NCBI RefSeq assembly: GCF_004343075.1
Contig: NZ_SLXP01000009.1
Location: 1-64,000 of the forward strand
DNA length: 64,000 nt
DNA from: Rhodovulum marinum
GTDB taxonomy: Bacteria; Pseudomonadota; Alphaproteobacteria; Rhodobacterales; Rhodobacteraceae
Reading direction: 5' to 3'
Positions 55,114 to 63,484 of this stretch are shown one piece after another (positions within the stretch are counted from its first letter, which is position 1; every line of letters begins with the position of its first letter). Position numbers and translations under genes: made by a program. The notes under the pieces were generated by a model, which was given only the letters and a program-made list of their open reading frames with translations, ran no database searches and had not been told where the DNA came from.

Positions 55114-55427
55114 GCCTGCGCGAACCGGCCGCGCGATGCGCATGTTTCACAAAATCGATTCCCGCGTGACACGATTCCGAATCCGGTTGCGCACAGGATG
55201 ACGCCACCCGGCCCTGTCCGGCCGGCCCCGGGGCACGCGCCGAATCCCCAAGTCCGGCGCGCGGATGTCCGCCCGCGCCTGTCCCCGGGTCCCGGGCGTG
55301 CGGCCCTGCCCCGGTCCGCTCTGCCCAGGCGCCCCCGGCCGCCCCGCCGGGGGCGCCCCCATTGGCGTCTGGACGCCCCCCGCGCCCGGGTCTAGGGTGC
55401 GCGGGTTTTCACGAGAGGGGGTGACTC
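55114..55427. other. very GC-rich intergenic region upstream of ilvE
   Basis: 314 bp. The only structure recognised is the strong hairpin at 55328-55357. An AT-richer patch at 55143-55195 (around TTTCACAAAATCGATTCCCG) could hold a promoter, but no clear -35/-10 pair was found. No credible gene. Confidence 0.5.
55328..55357 (+). terminator. perfect 12-bp GC hairpin in the ilvE leader region
   Basis: GGCGCCCCCGGC (55328-55339) pairs fully with GCCGGGGGCGCC (55346-55357) across a 6-nt loop. No T-run follows, and the ilvE ATG is 70 nt downstream. It could end transcripts from the VOC gene, or act in the ilvE leader. No leucine/valine/isoleucine-rich leader peptide was seen. Confidence 0.5.
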
Positions 55428-56291
55428 ATGGCCACCGGCAACAACATCCGAACCTATTTCGAGGGCACCTGGCACCGCAGCGACATCCCCGTGATGCGGG
55501 CCGCCGACCATGGCAGCTGGCTGGGCACCACGGTGTTCGACGGCGCGCGTTATTTCGAGGGAATCGCCCCCGACCTGATGGCCCATTGCGAACGGGTGAA
55601 CCGGTCCGCCGAGGCGCTGATGATCACGCCCACGCTCGGCGCGCAGGAGATGCACGACATCGTCTGGGACGGGCTGCGGACCTATCCCGAGGACACCGCG
55701 GTCTATATCCGGCCGATGTACTGGGCGCTCGAGGGCGATTTCCTGGGCGTGGTGCCGAAGCTGGGGGCGACGGGCTTTGCGATCAGCCTGGAGGAAATCC
55801 CGATGGCCGCGCCCGGCAGTGCGACGACCCTGACGACGACCCGGTTCCGCCGGCCCACGCTGGATTGCGCGGTGGTCAACGCCAAGGCGGGCTGCCTGTA
55901 CCCCAACAACGCGCGGATGCTGGCCGAGGCGCGCGCCAAGGGATTCGGCAACGCGCTAGTGGCCGACGCCATGGGCAACGTGGCCGAAACCGCCACCGCC
56001 AACGTGTTCATGGTCAAGGATGGCGAGATATTCACACCCATCGCCAACGGCACCTTCCTGGCCGGCATCACCCGCGCGCGCCATATCGCGAACCTGAAGG
56101 CCGAGGGGATCGCGGTGCATGAAACCGTGCTGTCCTTCGACGATTTTCGCGGTGCCGACGAGGTGTTCCTGTCGGGCAACATGATGAAGGTCACGCCGGT
56201 CAAGGCCTTCGACGACGTGCAATACCAGCCCGGCCCGGTGACGCAAAAGGTGCGCGAGCTGTACTGGGACTGGGCGCATTCGGCCGGCTGA
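55428..56291 (+). CDS. ilvE: branched-chain amino acid aminotransferase
   Basis: 287 residues, class IV PLP-dependent aminotransferase. IRTYFEGTWHRSDIPVMRAADHGSWLGTTVFDGARYFEG at the N-terminus. The PLP Lys lies in VVNAKAGCLYPN. GNVAETATANVFMVKDG and GTFLAGITRARHI match the cofactor phosphate-binding signature. Catalyses the last step of leucine, isoleucine and valine synthesis. Ribosome binding site AGAGGGGG. Followed by dispersed repeat copy C. Confidence 0.92.
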   Translation: MATGNNIRTYFEGTWHRSDIPVMRAADHGSWLGTTVFDGARYFEGIAPDLMAHCERVNRSAEALMITPTLGAQEMHDIVWDGLRTYPEDTAVYIRPMYWALEGDFLGVVPKLGATGFAISLEEIPMAAPGSATTLTTTRFRRPTLDCAVVNAKAGCLYPNNARMLAEARAKGFGNALVADAMGNVAETATANVFMVKDGEIFTPIANGTFLAGITRARHIANLKAEGIAVHETVLSFDDFRGADEVFLSGNMMKVTPVKAFDDVQYQPGPVTQKVRELYWDWAHSAG

Positions 56292-56410
56292 GGGGGCGCT
56301 CCCGCCCCCGGGCCGCGCGGGGCTGCGCCCCGCTTGCCCGGCGTTGGGCGTGGCGCGGCCCGTTCCGGGCCGCGGGCGTTCCGCGCGCGGGTATTTCGGC
56401 CAGGAAGAAA
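56292..56410 (-). repeat. dispersed intergenic repeat, copy C
   Basis: Reads 56410 to 56292 on the minus strand. The TTTCTTCCTGGCCGAAATAC head is followed by a GC hairpin (CGCGGCCC...GGGCCGCG, 56353-56374) and the 50-nt block 56348-56299, which matches copy A at 48 of 50 positions. The hairpin 56317-56333 has a G-C closing pair where copy A has A-T. It lies directly after ilvE. Confidence 0.75.
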
Positions 56411-56492
56411 GCGACGGGCGTCGGCACAGCGGGGAGTTGCCAGCGCAAGGCGCCTGCGCCATGCTGACCCGCGGTTTCCAGGGAGGGCACGC

Positions 56493-56948
56493 ATGCGCAA
56501 GTTCCTCGTGATCCTCGACGACAGCCGGGAATGTCTGAACGCCATGCGCTTTGCGGCGATGCGGGCGGCCAAGACCGGCGGCGGGGTGCAGATCCTGTCG
56601 GTGATTCCCCCCGACGAGTTCAACCACTGGATCGGCGTAGGCGAGATCATGCGCGAAGAGGCGCGCGAGCGGATCGAGGCGCATTTCGAGGTATTCGCCA
56701 AGTGGATGCGCGACCGCCAGGGGATCGATCCCGAACTGGTGATCCGCGAGGGCGAACCCGTGCCCGAGATCCTGGCCCAGATCCGCGACGATCCGCAGAT
56801 CGGGGTTCTGGTGCTGGGCGCCGGCGTCGACAAGAAGGGGCCGGGGCCGCTGGTCAGCCAGCTGACCAAGAGTGCCGGCAGCCTGCCCGTGCCGATGACG
56901 ATCGTGCCCGGCGGGCTGTCCAAGGAAGGTCTGGAGGCCGTGTGCTGA
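56493..56948 (+). CDS. universal stress protein (UspA family)
   Basis: 151 residues from ATG 56493 (GGGAGGG upstream). One Usp domain: RKFLVILDDSRECLNAMRFAAMRA at the start, then VLVLGAGVDKKGPGPLVSQL and PVPMTIVPGGLS at the end, which resembles the ATP-binding G-2x-G-9x-G pattern only loosely. Cytosolic. Lies between ilvE and the nifU promoter. Confidence 0.9.
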   Translation: MRKFLVILDDSRECLNAMRFAAMRAAKTGGGVQILSVIPPDEFNHWIGVGEIMREEARERIEAHFEVFAKWMRDRQGIDPELVIREGEPVPEILAQIRDDPQIGVLVLGAGVDKKGPGPLVSQLTKSAGSLPVPMTIVPGGLSKEGLEAVC

Positions 56949-56971
56949 GCGGTGCGGAAACCTGCGAAACA

Positions 56972-57000
56972 TTGACATTTCCCACGGCCCGGCGCATATC
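56972..57000 (+). promoter_or_regulatory. sigma-70 promoter for nifU-tsaB-rimI
   Basis: A perfect TTGACA (56972-56977), a 17-bp spacer and CATATC (56995-57000), 26 bp before the nifU ATG. Transcription would start near 57007. Confidence 0.5.
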
Positions 57001-57026
57001 CGAGTGGAAAGCTAAGGAATAGACTC

Positions 57027-57590
57027 ATGTTCATCCAGACCGAATCCACCCCGAACCCCGCGACGCTGAAATTCCTGCCCGGCCAGGCGGTGCTGGAGGC
57101 GGGCACCGCGGATTTCCCCAGCGCCGAGGGGGCGGATCGCTCGCCGCTGGCGACCCGCATCTTCGCGGTGGAGGGCGTGCGGGCGGTGTTTTTCGGCACG
57201 GATTTCGTCACCGTCACCAAGGCCGACGGGGTCGAGTGGGATCACGTCAAGCCCGCGATCCTTGGCGCGATCATGGAACATTACCAGTCGGGTCAGCCCG
57301 CGATCATCGGCGAGGCTGCGGCGGCGCATGCCGACCATGACGGCCCCGATTCCGATATCGTCAACCAGATCAAGCAGTTGCTGGACACCCGCGTGCGCCC
57401 TGCCGTGGCCCAGGATGGCGGCGACATCACCTTTCACGGTTTCGACCGCGGCGTGGTCTACCTGCACATGCAGGGCGCCTGCGCGGGCTGCCCGTCCTCG
57501 ACACTGACGCTGAAGATGGGGATCGAGAACCTGCTGCGCCACTACATCCCCGAGGTCACCGAGGTCCGCCCGGTCGCCGAAGAGGTGTGA
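57027..57590 (+). CDS. NifU/NfuA-family iron-sulphur carrier
   Basis: 187 residues. N-terminal Nfu_N domain (MFIQTESTPNPATLKFLPG). The C-terminal NifU-like domain has the cluster-binding CxxC in MQGACAGCPSSTLTLKMGIE. Delivers 4Fe-4S clusters to target proteins. AAGGAA precedes ATG 57027. Its TGA shares one base with the tsaB ATG. Confidence 0.95.
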   Translation: MFIQTESTPNPATLKFLPGQAVLEAGTADFPSAEGADRSPLATRIFAVEGVRAVFFGTDFVTVTKADGVEWDHVKPAILGAIMEHYQSGQPAIIGEAAAAHADHDGPDSDIVNQIKQLLDTRVRPAVAQDGGDITFHGFDRGVVYLHMQGACAGCPSSTLTLKMGIENLLRHYIPEVTEVRPVAEEV

Positions 57591-58255
57591 TGCGCCCGGC
57601 CCCCATCGTTCTGGCTTTCGACACGTCGGCCGCGCATTGCGCGGCCGCGCTGTTGTCGGGCGGCGCGATCGTGGCCGCGCGCCGCGAAGAGATGGGGCGC
57701 GGCCAGGCCGAGCGGCTGATGCCGTTGCTGGGCGAAATGCTGGACGCGGCCGGGATCGGCTGGCGCGATCTCGACGGGATCGGCGTCGGCGTGGGCCCCG
57801 GCAATTTCACCGGCATCCGCATCGCGGTGTCGGCGGCGCGGGGTCTGGCGCTGGGCCTGGACGTGTCGGCGGTGGGCGTGACCGGGTTCGAGGCGCTCGC
57901 GCTGGGGCTGGAGGGGCCGGTGCTGGCCATCCTGCCCGCCCCGCGCGACACGCTCTATGTGCAAACCGTGATCGACGGGCAGGCGCAGGGCACGCCGCAA
58001 CAGCTGGCCCCGGCCGAGCTGCCCCATGCGTTCGACCTGCCGCCGGGCACCCGCCTGGTCGGCCCCGGCGCCGAGGCGCTGGCGGCCACGCTGGGCCTGC
58101 CCGTGGCGCCGCCCCTGGCCGCGGGCATCGGCCCCGCCATCGCGCGCATCGCGGCCACGCGCCTGGGCCAGTCCCTGCCCCGCCCCGCGCCGCTTTACCT
58201 GCGCCCGGCCGATGCCGCCCCGCCTTCGGACCCGCCCCCGGTGATCCTGCCGTGA
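57590..58255 (+). CDS. tsaB: tRNA threonylcarbamoyladenosine synthesis protein TsaB
   Basis: 221 residues from ATG 57590; a GTG lies one codon earlier. ASKHA-type fold: ILAFDTSAAHCAAALLSGG, then GIGVGVGPGNFTGIRIAVSAARGLALGLDVSAVGV, a strong TsaB signature. Partner of TsaD/TsaE in t6A37 formation on ANN-decoding tRNAs. Overlaps rimI by 4 nt. Confidence 0.95.
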   Translation: MRPAPIVLAFDTSAAHCAAALLSGGAIVAARREEMGRGQAERLMPLLGEMLDAAGIGWRDLDGIGVGVGPGNFTGIRIAVSAARGLALGLDVSAVGVTGFEALALGLEGPVLAILPAPRDTLYVQTVIDGQAQGTPQQLAPAELPHAFDLPPGTRLVGPGAEALAATLGLPVAPPLAAGIGPAIARIAATRLGQSLPRPAPLYLRPADAAPPSDPPPVILP

Positions 58256-58683
58256 GCGCGCCGCCCCCCTCGCCCGCCGACCTGGCGACGCTGCACGCGG
58301 TGTGTTTCACCCATCCGTGCCCCTGGAGCGCGGCCGAATTCGCCGCGCTTCTGGCCGGTTCCGGGGTCTTTCTGGCCGGCGACGCGACAGCCTTTGCGCT
58401 GGGCCGCGCCGTCGCGGACGAAGCCGAGCTGCTGACTCTGGCCGTCGCGCCGGCCGCGCGCCGCCATGGCCTCGGCCGGGCACGGCTCGCCGCCTTCGAG
58501 GCCGCGGCCCGCAGCCGGGGCGCCGCGCGCGCCTTTCTCGAGGTGGCTGCCGACAACACCCCCGCGCGCGCACTTTACGCGGCGGCGGGCTATGCCCCGG
58601 CGGGGCTGCGGCCGGGCTATTGCACCGCCCCCGACGGCGGCGCGGTCGACGCGCTGATCCTCGCCAAGGCGCTTGCCCCCTGA
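58252..58683 (+). CDS. rimI: GNAT acetyltransferase, RimI-like
   Basis: 143 residues from GTG 58252, overlapping the tsaB stop (GTGA). The acetyl-CoA site is LLTLAVAPAARRHGLGRARLAAFE and the C-terminal part FLEVAADNTPARALYAAAGYAPAGLRPGYC. The tsaB-rimI order is conserved and RimI acetylates ribosomal protein S18 in enterobacteria; the substrate here is inferred. A longer frame upstream, overlapping tsaB, is not coding. Confidence 0.88.
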   Translation: MSAPPPSPADLATLHAVCFTHPCPWSAAEFAALLAGSGVFLAGDATAFALGRAVADEAELLTLAVAPAARRHGLGRARLAAFEAAARSRGAARAFLEVAADNTPARALYAAAGYAPAGLRPGYCTAPDGGAVDALILAKALAP

Positions 58684-58708
58684 CGCTGCGACAGCACCCA
58701 GAATTCGG

Positions 58709-58738
58709 TTGACGCTTTCCCGGGGCTGCGGCCTTAAT
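58709..58738 (+). promoter_or_regulatory. sigma-70 promoter for BMP system 2
   Basis: TTGACG (58709-58714), an 18-bp spacer and CTTAAT (58733-58738), 75 bp before the binding-protein ATG, in the 130-bp space after rimI. Confidence 0.45.
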
Positions 58739-58813
58739 CGGTCGGTACCAAGGCCGAAACGGCCCGTGCGCACGACCTGCGCCCTGTCCGACAACCAACC
58801 GGGAGAGAGTTCG

Positions 58814-59803
58814 ATGACGCTGATGCAGAAACTTCTGGGCGCGGGTGCCGCGCTGGCCGTGAGCGCGGGGGGTGCACTGGCCGAACCGGCGATGGTCTAT
58901 GACCTGGGCGGCAAGTTCGACAAGTCGTTCAACGAGGCGGCCTTCGGCGGGGCCGAGAAATGGAAGGCCGAAACCGGCGAAAGCTATCGCGAGATCGAGC
59001 TGCAGTCCGAGGCCCAGCGCGAACAAGCGCTGCGCCGCTTCGCCGAGGCCGGGCTGAACCCCATCGTGATGGCGGGCTTCGCCTTCGGGTCGGTGCTGGA
59101 AGAGGTCGCCGCCGACTACCCGGACACGAAATTCCAGATCATCGACATGGTGGTGGACGCGCCCAACGTGCGCTCGATTGTCTTTTCCGAACATGAAGGC
59201 AGCTATCTGGTCGGGATGATGGCCGCGATGGCGTCGGAATCGAACACCGTGGGCTTTATCGGGGGGATGGACATCCCGCTGATCCGCAAGTTCGCCTGCG
59301 GCTATGCGCAGGGCGTCAAGGCGGTGAACCCGGACGCCACCGTGATCCAGAACATGACCGGCACGACGCCCGCGGCCTGGAACGACCCCGTCAAGGGCGG
59401 TGAACTGACCCGGGCGCAGATTTCCCAGGGCGCCGACGTGATCTATGCCGCCGCCGGGGGCACCGGGGTGGGCGTGCTGCAGACCGCCGCCGACGAGGGG
59501 ATCCTGTCGATCGGCGTGGACAGCAACCAGAACTACCTGCACCCGGGCCAGGTGCTGACCTCGATGGTCAAACGCGTGGACGTCGCGGTCTACAACGCCT
59601 TCAAGGCGGGCGCGGACCTGGAAACCGGCATCTTCGTTCTGGGCCTGGCCGAGGATGGCGTGGGCTATGCGGTGGACGAACACAACGCCGATCTCGTGAC
59701 GGAAGAGATGCAGGCCGCGGTCGAGGACGCCAAGGCCAAGATCATCGCGGGCGAGATCGCGGTGCATGACTACATGTCCGACAACACCTGCCCGGTGAAG
59801 TGA
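58814..59803 (+). CDS. BMP/PnrA-family ABC substrate-binding protein (system 2)
   Basis: 329 residues from ATG 58814 (GGGAGAGAG upstream). Signal peptide 1-22 (ends ALAEP). Classical PnrA motifs: GKFDKSFNEAAFGG (the DxSFN loop), FIGGMDIPLIRKFACGYAQG, YAAAGGTGVGVLQTA and IGVDSNQNYL. In PnrA these loops bind purine nucleosides, so nucleoside uptake is the likeliest role. First gene of a complete importer; soluble rather than lipid-anchored. Confidence 0.94.
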   Translation: MTLMQKLLGAGAALAVSAGGALAEPAMVYDLGGKFDKSFNEAAFGGAEKWKAETGESYREIELQSEAQREQALRRFAEAGLNPIVMAGFAFGSVLEEVAADYPDTKFQIIDMVVDAPNVRSIVFSEHEGSYLVGMMAAMASESNTVGFIGGMDIPLIRKFACGYAQGVKAVNPDATVIQNMTGTTPAAWNDPVKGGELTRAQISQGADVIYAAAGGTGVGVLQTAADEGILSIGVDSNQNYLHPGQVLTSMVKRVDVAVYNAFKAGADLETGIFVLGLAEDGVGYAVDEHNADLVTEEMQAAVEDAKAKIIAGEIAVHDYMSDNTCPVK

Positions 59804-59809
59804 CACGGC

Positions 59810-61372
59810 ATGGGGGGGGACGGGCAGACCGGGGGGCGGGCCGCCGCCCCGGCCATCGAACTGAAAGGGATATCCAAGGCGTTCGGGCCGGTTCAGGCGA
59901 ACCGCGATATCTCGCTCAGGGTCATGCCCGGCACCATCCACGGCATCGTGGGCGAAAACGGCGCGGGCAAGTCCACGCTGATGTCGATCCTCTACGGTTT
60001 CTACAAGGCCGATGCGGGCGAGATCCTGATCGGCGGCCAGCGCACCCAGATCCCCGACAGCCAGGCCGCGATCCGCGCCGGCATCGGCATGGTGTTCCAG
60101 CATTTCAAGCTGGTCGAGAATTTCACCGTGCTGGAAAACGTGATCCTCGGCGTCGAGGAGGGGCGGCTTCTGAAACCGTCGCTGGCCAAGGCGCGCGGCG
60201 TGCTGAAATCGCTGGCCGAGGATTACGAGTTGAACGTCGACCCCGACGCGCTGATCGAGGAACTGGGCGTCGGCATGAAACAGCGCGTTGAAATCCTCAA
60301 GGCGCTTTATCGGCAGGCCGATATCCTGATCCTGGATGAACCCACCGGCGTGCTGACCCCCGCCGAGGCCGACCACCTGTTCCGGATATTGAAAAACCTC
60401 AAGTCCGAGGGCAAGACGATCATCCTGATCACCCACAAGCTGCGCGAGATCATGGCGATCACCGACACGGTTTCCGTCATGCGCCGCGGGCAGATGACGG
60501 CCACTCTTGAGACGGCGCAGACCAGCCCCGAGGAACTGGCCGAGTTGATGGTCGGCCGCAAGGTCTTGTTGAGAATAGACAAGAAACCCGCCACCCCCGG
60601 CCGCACCGTTCTGGAGGTCGAGAACCTGCGCGTGACCGACGAGGACGGGGTCGAACGGCTGAAGGGCGTGTCGCTGAACGTGCGCGCGGGCGAAATCCTG
60701 GGAATCGCGGGCGTCGCCGGAAACGGCCAGTCGCAATTACTGGAGGTGCTGGGCGGCATGATCCCCGGCACCGGCACCGTGCGCATCAACGGCGACGCGA
60801 TCGACCTGACCGGGCGCCATTCCGACGGCCAGTCGCGCCGCGCCCGCGGCATCGCCCATGTCCCCGAGGACCGCCAGCGCGAAGGGCTGATCATGCCGTT
60901 CATGGCGTGGGAGAACGTGGTTTTCGGCTATCACCACGACCCTGCCTACCAGAAGAACCGCGCGCTGATGGACAATGCGGGCATCCGGCGGCTGGCCGAG
61001 GAAAAGATGGAACGCTTCGACGTGCGCCCGCCGAACCCCGGCCTTGCCGCGCGGAACTTCTCGGGCGGCAACCAGCAAAAGATCGTGCTGGCGCGCGAAA
61101 TCGAGCGCAACCCCGACCTGCTGCTTGTCGGCCAGCCCACCCGCGGCGTCGATATCGGCGCGATCGAGTTCATCCACCAGCGCATCCTGGACCTGCGCGA
61201 TGCCGGCAAGGCCGTGCTGCTGGTCAGCGTCGAGCTAGAGGAAATCCTGTCGATGTCCGACCGCATCGCGGTGATGTTCGACGGCCGCATCATGGGCGAA
61301 CGCCTGCCCGGCGAAACCGACGAGATGGAACTGGGCCTGATGATGGCGGGCATGAACGGAAAGGCGGCCTGA
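59810..61372 (+). CDS. BMP-type ABC importer, double ATPase (system 2)
   Basis: 520 residues. Module 1: Walker A GENGAGKS, signature region LGVGMKQRVEI (degenerate LSGGQ) and Walker B ILILDEPT. Module 2: degenerate Walker A GVAGNGQSQ, signature FSGGNQQKI and LLLVGQPTRGVD in place of Walker B. Same layout as the system 1 ATPase, so a paralogue. 6 nt after the binding-protein stop; shares a base with the next start (TGATG). Confidence 0.93.
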   Translation: MGGDGQTGGRAAAPAIELKGISKAFGPVQANRDISLRVMPGTIHGIVGENGAGKSTLMSILYGFYKADAGEILIGGQRTQIPDSQAAIRAGIGMVFQHFKLVENFTVLENVILGVEEGRLLKPSLAKARGVLKSLAEDYELNVDPDALIEELGVGMKQRVEILKALYRQADILILDEPTGVLTPAEADHLFRILKNLKSEGKTIILITHKLREIMAITDTVSVMRRGQMTATLETAQTSPEELAELMVGRKVLLRIDKKPATPGRTVLEVENLRVTDEDGVERLKGVSLNVRAGEILGIAGVAGNGQSQLLEVLGGMIPGTGTVRINGDAIDLTGRHSDGQSRRARGIAHVPEDRQREGLIMPFMAWENVVFGYHHDPAYQKNRALMDNAGIRRLAEEKMERFDVRPPNPGLAARNFSGGNQQKIVLAREIERNPDLLLVGQPTRGVDIGAIEFIHQRILDLRDAGKAVLLVSVELEEILSMSDRIAVMFDGRIMGERLPGETDEMELGLMMAGMNGKAA

Positions 61373-62469
61373 TGCGCGACGTGATGCCGAAATGGGCCGA
61401 CGTGGTGCTGATCCCGCTGATCAGCCTGGTGCTGGCCTTCCTGCTGTCGGCCGTCGTGATCATCGCCATCGGCGAAGACCCGGTCGCCGCCGTCAAGATG
61501 ATGGTCACCGGCGCGCTGGGGTCGACCTATGCCTGGGGCTATACCCTTTATTACGCGACGAATTTCATCTTCACCGGGCTCGCGGTCGCGGTGGCCTTTC
61601 ACGCCAAGCTGTTCAACATCGGCGGCGAGGGGCAGGCGACGCTGGGGGGGCTGGGCGTCGCGCTTGTGTGCCTGGCGCTGCCCTGGCCGCACTGGACGCT
61701 GGCTCTGCCCGCCGCCGTGATCGGCGCGGCACTGTTCGGCGCGGCCTGGGCGGCGATCCCGGCCTGGCTTCAGGCCAAGCGCGGCAGCCATATCGTCATC
61801 ACCACGATCATGTTCAACTTCATCGGCGCGGCGGTGCTGAACTACCTGCTGGTCAATGTCATGCGGCCCGTCGGCTCGATGGACCCGGCCACCGCGAAAT
61901 TCCCCAACGGCACCCACCTGCCCACGCTGCATGACCTGCTGGCGCCCTTCGGCATCGCGTTTTCCCGTGCCGCGCCCGCCAATATCAGCTTCCTGATCGC
62001 GGTGGCGGCCTGCATCCTCGTCTACCTGCTGATCTGGCGCACGCGGCTGGGCTATGAAATCCGCGCGCAGGGCCATTCCGAACCCGCGGCGATCTATGCC
62101 GGCATCCGGCCCGTGCGCATCGTCATGGCGGCGATGCTGATCTCGGGTGCGCTGGCGGGGCTGATGGCGGTGAACAACGTGATGGGCGAGGCCGAACGGC
62201 TGGTGCTGAACTCGGTCGAGGGGGCGGGCTTCATCGGCATCGCGGTCGCGCTGATGGGGCGCAGCCACCCGTTCGGCGTATTCCTCGCCGCGATCCTGTT
62301 CGGGTTTCTCTACCAGGGCGGCGCGGAACTGGCGCTGTGGACGGACATTCCGCGTGAACTCATCGTGGTGATCCAGGCGCTTGTCATCCTGTTCACCGGG
62401 GCGCTGGACAACATGGTGCGGATGCCGCTGGAACGGCTGTTCCTGGGCCTGCGAAAGGGGCGCGCCTGA
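61372..62469 (+). CDS. BMP-type ABC importer permease 1 (system 2)
   Basis: 365 residues from ATG 61372, about nine membrane segments. AKLFNIGGEGQATLGGLGVAL and GFIGIAVALMGRSHPFGVFLAAILFGFLYQGG are family landmarks. NupP/YufP-like. Its stop TGA overlaps the next ATG by one base. Confidence 0.93.
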   Translation: MRDVMPKWADVVLIPLISLVLAFLLSAVVIIAIGEDPVAAVKMMVTGALGSTYAWGYTLYYATNFIFTGLAVAVAFHAKLFNIGGEGQATLGGLGVALVCLALPWPHWTLALPAAVIGAALFGAAWAAIPAWLQAKRGSHIVITTIMFNFIGAAVLNYLLVNVMRPVGSMDPATAKFPNGTHLPTLHDLLAPFGIAFSRAAPANISFLIAVAACILVYLLIWRTRLGYEIRAQGHSEPAAIYAGIRPVRIVMAAMLISGALAGLMAVNNVMGEAERLVLNSVEGAGFIGIAVALMGRSHPFGVFLAAILFGFLYQGGAELALWTDIPRELIVVIQALVILFTGALDNMVRMPLERLFLGLRKGRA

Positions 62470-63434
62470 TGGATTTCGCCACGATCCTGCAGGTGCTCGA
62501 CTCCACCGTGCGGCTGGCCACGCCGCTTTTGCTGGCCTGCCTTGCGGGGCTGTTTTCCGAACGCGCCGGCATCTTCGACATCGGGCTCGAGGGCAAGATG
62601 CTGTTCGCGGCCTTCTTTTCCGCCGCCACCGCCGCCGTCACCGGGTCGGTCTGGCTGGGGCTGCTGGCGGGGATAGTGTCGTCGATGGTGCTGGCGGGCA
62701 TCCATGGCCTTGCCTCGATCACCTTCCGCGGCAACCAGTTGATCTCGGGCGTGGCGATCAACTTTCTGGCCGCGGGCCTGACCGTCGTCATCGCGCAGGA
62801 CTGGTTTTCCCAGGGCGGACGCACGCCGTCCCTTCTGGGAGGTGCACGGTTCAACCCGATCACCCTGCCCTTCGCCGAAACCCTGCAACCGGTGCCGATC
62901 CTCGGCCCCGTCTACCACGACCTGATCTCGGGCCACACGATCCCCGTCTATTTCGCCTTCGCGATGGTACCCTTCACCTGGTGGCTGCTGTTCCGCACCC
63001 GCTTTGGCCTGCGCCTGCGCGCGGTCGGCGACAGCCCCGAGGCGCTGGACACCGCCGGTGTCTCGGTCGTCGCCACGCGCTATGCCGCCGTCGCCATCTG
63101 CGGCGTGCTGTGCGGCATCGCGGGGGCTTATCTCGCCACCGCGCTGCAGGCGGGCTTCGTCAAGGACATGACCGCGGGGCGGGGTTACATCGCGCTGGCC
63201 GCGCTGATCTTCGCGAAATGGCGGCCCTGGTATGCGCTTTCGGCCACGCTTCTGTTCGGGCTGTTGCAGGCGGTCGCGCTGCGCTACCAGAATATCGACC
63301 TCGGCGGCATCGTGGTTCCGGTGCAGGTGATGGACGCGCTGCCCTATATCCTGACCGTGGTGATCCTGGCAGGGTTCGTCGGCCGGGCGATCCCTCCCCG
63401 CGCCGGCGGCGAGCCCTACGTGAAGGAACGCTAG
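62469..63434 (+). CDS. BMP-type ABC importer permease 2 (system 2)
   Basis: 321 residues, NupQ/YufQ-like permease. RLATPLLLACLAGLFSERAGIFDIGLEGKML at the N-terminus, AVGDSPEALDTAGVSV as the coupling loop and AGRGYIALAALIFAKWRP near the end. Completes the second importer. Confidence 0.93.
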   Translation: MDFATILQVLDSTVRLATPLLLACLAGLFSERAGIFDIGLEGKMLFAAFFSAATAAVTGSVWLGLLAGIVSSMVLAGIHGLASITFRGNQLISGVAINFLAAGLTVVIAQDWFSQGGRTPSLLGGARFNPITLPFAETLQPVPILGPVYHDLISGHTIPVYFAFAMVPFTWWLLFRTRFGLRLRAVGDSPEALDTAGVSVVATRYAAVAICGVLCGIAGAYLATALQAGFVKDMTAGRGYIALAALIFAKWRPWYALSATLLFGLLQAVALRYQNIDLGGIVVPVQVMDALPYILTVVILAGFVGRAIPPRAGGEPYVKER

Positions 63435-63484
63435 GGCGCGCAGCCACCTTGCCAGAACCGGGCCCAAGGCATTAGGGACCATAC

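Noticed and set aside
55265-55420. Coding sequence upstream of ilvE in the plus strand
   Set aside because: Pro/Arg/Gly-rich translation with no domain; the frame runs through the 12-bp hairpin and is explained by GC content.
57637-58683. Long frame spanning tsaB and rimI as one protein
   Set aside because: The first 205 codons are a low-complexity shadow of tsaB. Only the part from GTG 58252 shows GNAT sequence.
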